Source of the DNA: an uncultured Desulfovibrio sp.
GTDB lineage: Bacteria; Desulfobacterota; Desulfovibrionia; Desulfovibrionales; Desulfovibrionaceae
Direction: 5' to 3'
Assembly: GCA_900553145.1 (NCBI GenBank)
Contig: USCL01000013.1
Location: 1-27,638 of the forward strand
DNA length: 27,638 bases
Notes under the pieces: model-generated
Database searches by the model: none
Seen by the model: only the letters and a program-made list of their open reading frames with translations
What the model was told of the DNA's origin: nothing
In this document: piece by piece, positions 22,007 through 27,638 of the stretch
Layout: the number at the start of each line of letters is the position of its first letter
Position numbering within the stretch: the stretch's first letter is position 1
Program-made: the position numbers and the translations under genes

Positions 22007-22771
22007 ATGTTGATGGGAATGATGATCGCCGTTGGATTCATCGTCGGGTTTCTTGTCGGGTGCACCGGCATGGGCGGGATCATCCTGATTCCGGCTCTCG
22101 TCTACCTCGCCGGGCTGACCAGCCATGTGGCGATGGGCACCACCCTGTTCACGTTCATTTTCACGACCACCCTGTGCAGCTGGCTGTACATCAGGCTCGG
22201 CCATGTCGATTGGAAGGCGACGATCCCCATTTGCGTCGGCGGGTTCCTGTTTACCTACGTAGGGGCCGACGTAAAAGCCTTTACCGCCGCGCCGTACCTG
22301 AACCTCATTCTGGCCCTGCTGATCCTGCTGGCTGGCGCGCTGGTCTTCTGCCCGGTGAGAGGGCGGAGCTTTTCCTTCATGGAGGAGGGGCGGCGGTCGC
22401 GCTTCTGGGTATTGTTCGCCGTGGGCAGCGGCGTGGGCTTCGTCGCCGGGCTGACGGGCGCGGGCGGGCCGGTGCTCTCCGTGCCGATCATGATCGCGCT
22501 CGGCTTTCCGCCGCTCATCGCCATCGGGGCGGGGCAGGTCTATTCCGTCCCGGTCGCCCTTTCCGGTACCGCAGCCAACTTCCTGCACGGGGCCATCGAC
22601 TACAGGATCGGCGCGCTGATGATCGTCTTCCAGATCCTCGGCATCCTCCTCGGCGTGTACATGGCCAACCGCATGGACACCACGAAACTCCGCAAGATGG
22701 TCGCGTGGGTCTGCCTCTTCTGCGGCGGTTTTATCCTTGTGAACGCCATCCGGGGTATCATCGCCATGTAG
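22007..22771 (+). CDS. TauE/SafE-family sulfite/organosulfonate exporter-like permease
   Basis: 254-residue inner-membrane protein with about 8 helices in two repeats. First repeat: GFIVGFLVGCTGMGGIILIPALVYLAGLTSHVAMGTTLF; second: GSGVGFVAGLTGAGGPVLSVPIMIALGFPPLIAIGAGQVYSVPVALSG. This duplicated G-x-G-G-G pattern is typical of the TauE/SafE (DUF81) family. Members move sulfite, sulfoacetate or related anions, which would fit a sulfur-respiring organism, but the substrate cannot be read from sequence. ATG at 22007 follows GGAG at 7 bases. Single gene. Confidence 0.92.
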   Translation: MLMGMMIAVGFIVGFLVGCTGMGGIILIPALVYLAGLTSHVAMGTTLFTFIFTTTLCSWLYIRLGHVDWKATIPICVGGFLFTYVGADVKAFTAAPYLNLILALLILLAGALVFCPVRGRSFSFMEEGRRSRFWVLFAVGSGVGFVAGLTGAGGPVLSVPIMIALGFPPLIAIGAGQVYSVPVALSGTAANFLHGAIDYRIGALMIVFQILGILLGVYMANRMDTTKLRKMVAWVCLFCGGFILVNAIRGIIAM

Positions 22772-22778
22772 TTTTCGC

Positions 22779-22866
22779 AGTCGGCGCGATGATGCGGGGA
22801 ACTTTCTGAATAAAAATCTTCCGCCCCTCCTAATCCCTAGTCGGCGCGATGATGCGGGGAACTTTC
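22779..22866. repeat. 28-bp direct repeat, 60-bp period
   Basis: An identical 28-base unit (starting AGTCGGCGCGATGATGCGGG and ending GAACTTTC) occurs at 22779-22806 and 22839-22866. The GGGGAACTTTCTGAA part resembles the stem of repeat family 1. Two copies only, directly behind the TauE/SafE gene. Confidence 0.8.
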
Positions 22867-23021
22867 CCTGAAAAGGAAGCCGTCGGGCTTCATTTTCATT
22901 GTTCCGGGGAAAGGGTGCCCCCGTCCTGTGTGGCGCTCCACCTGATAACGTGTTACGCGTTGGCAGAGTGGAAGGAGAGAGTCTTCTCCCACTCTTTCCA
23001 ATATTGTTAGGAGGAAGCGAT

Positions 23022-23462
23022 ATGCCGTCCCTGAATCTCTCTGCCATTGCCGACGGCATTTCCTACGTATCAAGCGTCTTTTTCGCCGTACTGCTGTATC
23101 GCCGGGGGATGCTGACGTGGGGAAACCTCTTGCGGACCTTCTTTGCGGGGGTATTGGCATGCTTCCCCTTTATCACGGGATATGACGGACGCGAGGCGAT
23201 GCCGTTTCCCCCGGAATGGATTGATGTCTATGCTCCTCAGAATGGCATCGAGTTTGCCCAGTATTTTTTAAGGAATGTCTGTTTTGGTATCGTGGCGTTT
23301 CCGCGTCTCTTCCTGATCAAGGTACTTACCTCAAAATTCAAGATACTGCGCACCGGCGAATGCCCGTGGAAAGAAGTGGGCCTTTTAACCTGCCTCCTGA
23401 GCGGTATGACCCAGCCGTTTTGGCACTATTCGTTGATGATAAATAATTATATAATCAATTGA
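23022..23462 (+). CDS. Small membrane protein of unknown function, convergent with the candidate effector
   Basis: 146 residues, about three to four hydrophobic stretches: IADGISYVSSVFFAVLLY, LLRTFFAGVLACFPFIT, YFLRNVCFGIVAFPRLFLI and VGLLTCLLSGMTQPFWHYSL. No family recognised. ATG at 23022 is well supported by AGGAGG. Base composition falls toward AT at its 3' end. Its last 8 bases overlap the end of the opposite-strand gene, and both stop codons lie in one palindrome. A role as immunity or accessory protein to that neighbour is possible but only positional. Confidence 0.6.
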   Translation: MPSLNLSAIADGISYVSSVFFAVLLYRRGMLTWGNLLRTFFAGVLACFPFITGYDGREAMPFPPEWIDVYAPQNGIEFAQYFLRNVCFGIVAFPRLFLIKVLTSKFKILRTGECPWKEVGLLTCLLSGMTQPFWHYSLMINNYIIN

Positions 23463-23466
23463 TTAT
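23451..23466. repeat. 16-bp palindrome spanning both convergent stop codons
   Basis: ATAATCAATTGATTAT is a perfect palindrome. It contains the stop of the plus-strand gene (23460-23462) and of the minus-strand gene (23455-23457), so both proteins end in Ile-Ile-Asn. Too AT-rich for a strong terminator stem. Confidence 0.7.
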
Positions 23467-24192
23467 GAGAGGGATACCCTGCTGTTCCGAGATATCGCGT
23501 GCCAGAAAGAGGACTGTGCCCACATAATCTTGGCAGTTATTCAGGAAAAGATTGTATTTCCAAGCGTCAATATCACTATGTACCTGATTTATTATTGTGT
23601 CTTTTGTCGTTTTTGATAATTCTTTTATATGTTTTTTAACTTTATCGTGCATATGTTCATATTCTTTAACGGCCATATCAATGATTTCCGCGTTGTATTT
23701 TATATTTCCGTATGTATATAAATGAAGGTTTTCCTTTTCGTCCGGACGGATTTTGCTGTCTCCAAAAAAACCGAAATTGTTCCCTTTGGAATCAAAAAAG
23801 TGCCGATGTTCAGGTAGAAGAGTGGGGAGAGATCCTTTACCAGAAGGAGAGAGCTCTTTATCCCATTTTTTGATCCAGTCGAGTTTGGTTGTGGAAACGG
23901 AACCGAGGCCATCCAATGGCCTTCTCCCGATTACGTAATAGCGGGTTTTCTTTTGTGAAGTATCTTCCTCCTCTTCGCGTTTGCTTATGCGGCATTTGCA
24001 GTTCGGGTGTGGGGGATTTGGCTTTTTCGCATATATCTTGCGCGAAAGCTCAAGACAGGTGGGACATGCGGCGGGGCTTGGCTCCACTTTCCACATGCCG
24101 CCGTCGGCTTGAATATCGTCGGAAAGGGCCGCAATCCGCCGTTGCCGCCGCTCCACTTCCATTCTCCTCATGAGAGATTCAATCGTGGTCAT
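23455..24192 (-). CDS. Candidate effector: MuF-like Cys/His knuckle plus C-terminal papain-like (NlpC/LRAT-type) region
   Basis: 245 residues, no signal peptide. Residues 43-67 form CPTC...HPNCKC (C43, C46, H62, C65, C67), the cysteine/histidine pattern at the end of phage MuF-like head proteins and linked toxins. The C-terminal part has LPEHRHFFDSKGNNFGFFG (H129, H131) and YNLFLNNCQDYVGTVL (C220), an order of His then Asn-Cys seen in permuted papain-fold domains of secreted toxins. I therefore suggest a small polymorphic-toxin-like protein; no secretion genes are near. ATG at 24192 follows AAGGAGG. AT-richer than its neighbours, implying acquisition. The catalytic assignment is inference. 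Confidence 0.6.
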   Translation of the reverse strand: MTTIESLMRRMEVERRQRRIAALSDDIQADGGMWKVEPSPAACPTCLELSRKIYAKKPNPPHPNCKCRISKREEEEDTSQKKTRYYVIGRRPLDGLGSVSTTKLDWIKKWDKELSPSGKGSLPTLLPEHRHFFDSKGNNFGFFGDSKIRPDEKENLHLYTYGNIKYNAEIIDMAVKEYEHMHDKVKKHIKELSKTTKDTIINQVHSDIDAWKYNLFLNNCQDYVGTVLFLARDISEQQGIPLIIN

Positions 24193-24281
24193 CGAAAGCC
24201 TCCTTGTTTGGTATGATCAGACGTAGTCTTTTCTTCTCCGGAAGAAAGATTGAAGCGTGTCAGCGCCGAGGCCGTCCTTTT

Positions 24282-24310
24282 TTGACAACGGTCTGCGATT
24301 GCTCTATCCT
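24282..24310 (+). promoter_or_regulatory. Sigma70-type promoter of hisS-aspS
   Basis: TTGACA (24282-24287), 17-base spacer, TATCCT (24305-24310). The predicted start near 24317 leaves a leader of about 50 bases. No T-box or attenuator is visible. Confidence 0.8.
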
Positions 24311-24366
24311 GTTGCGTTCGGACGACCATCCGAGCCCAACGTCACACCGAACCACGAGTACAGGCC

Positions 24367-25617
24367 ATGAGCGACAATGTTACCGCGATCAAAGGCTTCG
24401 CCGATCTGTTTTCTCCGGAAAGCGACGCCTTCACCCATATGGAGGCTGTAGCGCGGGAAACTTTTTCCCGTTACGGCTTTACCGAACTGCGCACTCCCAT
24501 CCTCGAGCGGACGGAACTGTTCTGCCGGGGCATCGGGACGGAAACCGACGTGGTCCAGAAGGAAATGTATACCTTCCCCGACCGCAAGGGCCGTTCCCTG
24601 ACCCTGCGCCCCGAGGCGACCGCCGGGGTCATGCGCGCCTATATCGAAAGCGGCCGGAGCGGCGACGCGGTGACCAAGCTGTTCACCATCGGCCCCATGT
24701 TTCGCTATGAACGCCCCCAGAAGGGCCGCATGCGGCAGTTCCACCAGATCAACTGCGAATGCCTCGGGCCTTCCGAGCCCTACGCGGATGCCGAGCTGGT
24801 CACGATGGCCATGCGCTTCCTCGAAGCGTTGGGCCTCAAGGGGCTGAGCCTCCAGCTCAATTCGCTGGGCTGCCCCACGTGCCGTCCCGTCTACCGCGAG
24901 ACGCTGCGCAAGTGGCTGTCCGAGCTGGACGAGTCCGCCCTGTGCGAAGACTGCCGCCGCCGCATGGTGACCAACCCTCTGCGCGTGCTGGACTGCAAGG
25001 TTCCCTCGTGCAGGGAGCATACCGCCGACGCGCCCAAAATTTTGGATCACAACTGCCCCGACTGCGCCGCGCATTTCGAGACGGTCCGCCGCCTGCTGGA
25101 CGCGGAAAAGGTGCCTTACGTGATCAACCACCGGCTGGTGCGCGGGCTGGACTACTATACCCGCACCACCTTTGAAATCGTGTCCGACCAGATCGGCGCG
25201 CAGGGCACGGTGGCCGGGGGCGGCCGGTATGACGGCCTCGTCGAACAGCTCGGCGGCCCCAATGTCTCCGGCCTCGGTTTCGCCTGCGGCATGGAACGCC
25301 TTGCGCTGCTGCTTCCCCAGCCGGAAGAGGGGGCCGATCGCCCCGATTTCTTTACGGTCGTGCTGACGGACGTTGCCCGCGACGCCGCCTATGCCCTGAC
25401 GCAGGCCCTGCGTGATGCGGGCTTCCGCGGCGAAATGGGCTTCTCCTCCCGCAGCATCAAGAGCGCCATGCGTCAGGCCGGAAAGTCCGGCGCGCGCTTC
25501 TGCCTCCTCATTGGTGAAGACGAGCTCGCCGCCCGGACGGTCATGCTCAAAAATATGGACAGCGGCGAACAGTCTTCCGTGGCGTTTGCCGACGTCGTGG
25601 CCCGGCTTCAGAAATAG
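24367..25617 (+). CDS. hisS: Histidyl-tRNA synthetase
   Basis: Class II synthetase charging tRNA-His. 416 residues. Motif 1 region YGFTELRTPILERTELFCRGIG, motif 2 MFRYERPQKGRMRQFHQINCECLG, the histidine-specific RGLDYYTRTTFEI and GGGRYDGLVEQLGG, motif 3 GLGFACGMERLAL, and a C-terminal anticodon-binding domain (VLTDVARDAAYALTQALRDAGF to the end). ATG at 24367 has only a weak SD. Driven by the promoter at 24282-24310 and followed after 21 bases by aspS, an arrangement common in many bacteria. Confidence 0.98.
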   Translation: MSDNVTAIKGFADLFSPESDAFTHMEAVARETFSRYGFTELRTPILERTELFCRGIGTETDVVQKEMYTFPDRKGRSLTLRPEATAGVMRAYIESGRSGDAVTKLFTIGPMFRYERPQKGRMRQFHQINCECLGPSEPYADAELVTMAMRFLEALGLKGLSLQLNSLGCPTCRPVYRETLRKWLSELDESALCEDCRRRMVTNPLRVLDCKVPSCREHTADAPKILDHNCPDCAAHFETVRRLLDAEKVPYVINHRLVRGLDYYTRTTFEIVSDQIGAQGTVAGGGRYDGLVEQLGGPNVSGLGFACGMERLALLLPQPEEGADRPDFFTVVLTDVARDAAYALTQALRDAGFRGEMGFSSRSIKSAMRQAGKSGARFCLLIGEDELAARTVMLKNMDSGEQSSVAFADVVARLQK

Positions 25618-25638
25618 TTTGCATAAGGAATGTTTGGT

Positions 25639-27462
25639 ATGAGCGAAGAACAGAAGGAACTGTCGGTCGCCTGCCAGTCGCTCGGCGACTGGACGCGCAC
25701 CCACACGTGCGGCGAGCTGACCGGTGCCGACAACGGGGCGGAAGTCTGCCTCATGGGCTGGGTGCAGTACCGGCGTGACCACGGCGGCCTGATTTTTGTG
25801 GACCTGCGCGACCGCTACGGCCTGACGCAGATCGTGTTCAGCCCCGAGTACGCCCCGGAAGCCCATGAACAGGCTGGCGCGTTGCGTTCGGAATACGTGC
25901 TTGCCATGAAGGGCAAGGTGCGCCCCCGTCCCGAGGGCATGGTCAACCCCAACCTCAAGACCGGCGAAATCGAAGTCGTGGTCAGCGAATGGAAGCTGCT
26001 GAACACGTCCAAGACCCCGCCTTTCCAGATTGAGGACCGCGTGGAAGCGGGCGAAAACCTCCGCCTCCAGTGGCGCTATCTCGACCTGCGCCGTCCGCGC
26101 ATGGCCCGCAACCTTGCGCTGCGCAGCCGCGCCGCCATGGCGATCCGCAGCGAGCTGGCCTCGCAGGGCTTCCTCGAAGTGGAAACTCCCATCCTCACCA
26201 AGTCGACCCCCGAAGGCGCGCGCGACTATCTCGTCCCTTCGCGCCTGAACCACGGCCAGTTCTACGCCCTGCCGCAGTCGCCGCAGCAGTTCAAGCAGTT
26301 CTGCATGATCGCGGGCCTTGACCGTTATTTCCAGATCGCGCGCTGCTTCCGCGACGAAGACCTCCGTGCCGACCGCCAGCCGGAATTTACGCAGGTCGAC
26401 ATCGAAATGAGCTTTGCGGACGAGAAGCAGGTCATGGACATGGCCGAAGGCCTCATGATCCGCGTGTTCAAGGAAGCCCTCGGCGCGGACATCCCCGCGC
26501 CGTTCCCGCGCATGACGTGGGACGAAGCCATGGCCCGCTACGGCGTGGACAAGCCCGACACCCGCTTCGGCCTTGAGCTTCATGACGTGACCTCCATCGT
26601 CAGCAACTCCGGCTTCAAGCTGTTCGCTTCCGCCAATCTGGTGAAGGCCATGCGCGTGCCCGGCGGCGAAAGCCTGACCCGCAAGGAGATCGACGAGCTT
26701 ACCGAATTTGTGAAGATCTACGGCGCTCAGGGCCTCGCGTGGATCAAGATCCGCGAGAACGAATGGCAGTCGCCCATCGCCAAGTTCCTGTCCGACGAGG
26801 AACGTGCGGGCCTTACCGAAGCCCTCGGCCTTTCCGTGGGCGACATCGTGTTCTTCCAGGCCGGCGAGCCCGGCATGGTGAACGCCGCGCTCGGCAACCT
26901 CCGCGTGCACCTCGGCGAAAAGCTCGGCCTGATCCCCGAAAACGCTTGGAATTTCCTGTGGGTGACGGACTTCCCGCTGTACGAGTACAGCGAGGAGGAA
27001 AACCGTTACGTGGCCTGCCACCACCCCTTCACTTCGCCCAAGGACGGCGATCTGGAGAAGATGGTGTCCGATCCCGCCTCCACCAAGGCCCGCGCCTATG
27101 ACATGGTGTTGAACGGCAATGAAGTGGGCGGCGGTTCCATCCGTATCCACGAAGCGGCCGTGCAGCGCAAGATGTTCGAGGCTCTCGGCTTCTCCAAGGA
27201 AGCCTACGAGTCGCAGTTCGGTTATTTCATTCAGGCGCTCGAGCACGGAGCCCCGCCGCATGGCGGCATCGCCTTCGGTCTGGACCGCCTGATCATGCTG
27301 ATGTCCGATTCGCCGTCCATCCGCGACGTCATCGCCTTCCCCAAGACCCAGAAGGCCACCTGCCTCATGACCAACGCGCCGGACATCGTGTCCGCGAAGC
27401 AGCTCCGCGAGCTCGGCCTGCGTCTTCGTGAGGAAGCGAAGGACAAGAAGGAAGAGAAGTAG
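25639..27462 (+). CDS. aspS: Aspartyl-tRNA synthetase, probably non-discriminating (Asp/Asn)
   Basis: Class II synthetase of bacterial type, 607 residues. N-terminal OB fold (CLMGWVQYRRDHGGLIFVDLRDRYGLTQIVF), catalytic core with QWRYLDLRRP, FLEVETPILTKSTPEGARDYLVPSR, QSPQQFKQFCMIAG and FRDEDLRADRQPEFTQVDIEMSF, an inserted GAD domain (about 290-420) and GIAFGLDRL near the end. H48 in RRDHGG and G100 in RPEGMVNP match residues typical of non-discriminating enzymes, where E. coli has Leu and Lys. ATG 25639 is preferred over 25630 because AAGGAA then lies 8 bases upstream. Co-transcribed with hisS. Confidence 0.97.
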   Translation: MSEEQKELSVACQSLGDWTRTHTCGELTGADNGAEVCLMGWVQYRRDHGGLIFVDLRDRYGLTQIVFSPEYAPEAHEQAGALRSEYVLAMKGKVRPRPEGMVNPNLKTGEIEVVVSEWKLLNTSKTPPFQIEDRVEAGENLRLQWRYLDLRRPRMARNLALRSRAAMAIRSELASQGFLEVETPILTKSTPEGARDYLVPSRLNHGQFYALPQSPQQFKQFCMIAGLDRYFQIARCFRDEDLRADRQPEFTQVDIEMSFADEKQVMDMAEGLMIRVFKEALGADIPAPFPRMTWDEAMARYGVDKPDTRFGLELHDVTSIVSNSGFKLFASANLVKAMRVPGGESLTRKEIDELTEFVKIYGAQGLAWIKIRENEWQSPIAKFLSDEERAGLTEALGLSVGDIVFFQAGEPGMVNAALGNLRVHLGEKLGLIPENAWNFLWVTDFPLYEYSEEENRYVACHHPFTSPKDGDLEKMVSDPASTKARAYDMVLNGNEVGGGSIRIHEAAVQRKMFEALGFSKEAYESQFGYFIQALEHGAPPHGGIAFGLDRLIMLMSDSPSIRDVIAFPKTQKATCLMTNAPDIVSAKQLRELGLRLREEAKDKKEEK

Positions 27463-27471
27463 AAAGCATTG

Positions 27472-27579
27472 GGGAGGGGAAGGGGAACCTTTCTGAAGAA
27501 AGGTTCCCCTTCCCCTCCCTTTCCCCTCCCAAGACTTTTGACTGGTGGGGAGGCCGCGCGGCGGGAGTTCGTTCCGGCG
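27472..27579 (+). repeat. 3'-repeat family 1, copy A (after aspS), with terminator stem
   Basis: Begins 9 bases after the aspS stop. A perfect 22-base stem (27472-27493 with 27498-27519) closes on loop TGAA. Then AAGACTTTTGACTGGTGGGG and onward to 27579 matches 18992-19040 at 47 of 49 positions. Acts as terminator, though the T-tract is weak. Confidence 0.85.
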
Positions 27580-27609
27580 CAGGTGGGAAAGATTGCTTTA
27601 AGAATAAGA

Positions 27610-27638
27610 AAGCCGTCCGAAGAGACTTCGGGCGGCTT
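27610..27638 (+). terminator. Terminator at the right edge of the window
   Basis: AAGCCG/CGGCTT plus CCGAAG/CTTCGG with a T·G pair between form a 13-pair stem around loop AGA. The expected T-run lies beyond the window or at its last bases. Confidence 0.75.

Noticed and set aside
22779..22866. CRISPR-like repeats
   Set aside because: Only two copies, no further units, no cas genes, and similarity to a local stem-loop family.
23455..24192. Mu-like prophage head gene
   Set aside because: Only the short Cys/His knuckle is MuF-like; the rest does not fit a head protein and no phage genes surround it.
24304..27261. 985-codon open frame antisense to hisS-aspS
   Set aside because: It is the mirror of two certain genes in GC-rich DNA; composition is His/Gly/Ala/Arg-rich, with no ribosome site or domain.

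Overview
The window reads as GC-rich DNA (roughly 60 % by eye) from a gut-type sulfate or sulfite reducer of the Desulfovibrionaceae, possibly Bilophila or a near relative. The evidence is protein style plus gene content: a siroheme-decarboxylase (AhbA/AhbB type) gene next to hemL, a stand-alone CII-like regulator, TauE/SafE and HypD. The genus is inference. Most of the window is ordinary housekeeping DNA with short accessory genes in between. I see no tRNA, rRNA, CRISPR array, insertion sequence or complete prophage.

Left edge (1-1106): about 330 bases of an AT-richer ptsI fragment of clostridial type are joined to the 3' end of a PHP-family phosphoesterase gene that points the other way. 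The two share about 15 bases at the junction, which suggests an assembly chimera or an illegitimate recombination. Positions 1273-5671 hold a small membrane protein, metK (minus), a papain-like cysteine peptidase candidate in an operon with ispH, a CII-like regulator, and a DUF1653-type gene behind a cluster of GGAGTA/TACTCC motifs. Positions 5939-12630 hold an anchored ankyrin-type protein, the minus-strand operon [unknown two-TM protein]-[siroheme decarboxylase subunit]-hemL, which feeds the siroheme-dependent heme pathway, and an orphan hypD.

Positions 13221-18876 hold an orphan hydantoinase/oxoprolinase-family ATPase, divergent htpX with a good sigma70 promoter, and a lipoprotein-era-PLP homeostasis protein run. 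Positions 19113-22771 hold an AraC-family regulator divergent from a NhaC-superfamily transporter, a GIY-YIG protein and a TauE/SafE permease. Positions 23022-24192 are an AT-richer island: a small membrane protein converging on a protein with a MuF-like cysteine/histidine knuckle and a C-terminal papain-like (NlpC/LRAT-type) region, a candidate effector. The window ends with hisS-aspS.

The most informative non-coding signals are three. First, a 20-bp imperfect palindrome matching at 17 of 20 positions lies upstream of both metK and the NhaC-type transporter, in the same orientation to each gene; this suggests one methionine/SAM-related regulator and makes the transporter a MetT-like methionine permease candidate. 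Second, a family of long stem-loops plus a conserved trailing sequence sits directly 3' of four unrelated genes (hypD, the hydantoinase-family gene, the PLP protein, aspS), always in the orientation of the gene. Third, a second palindrome family occurs after the ankyrin gene and after htpX.
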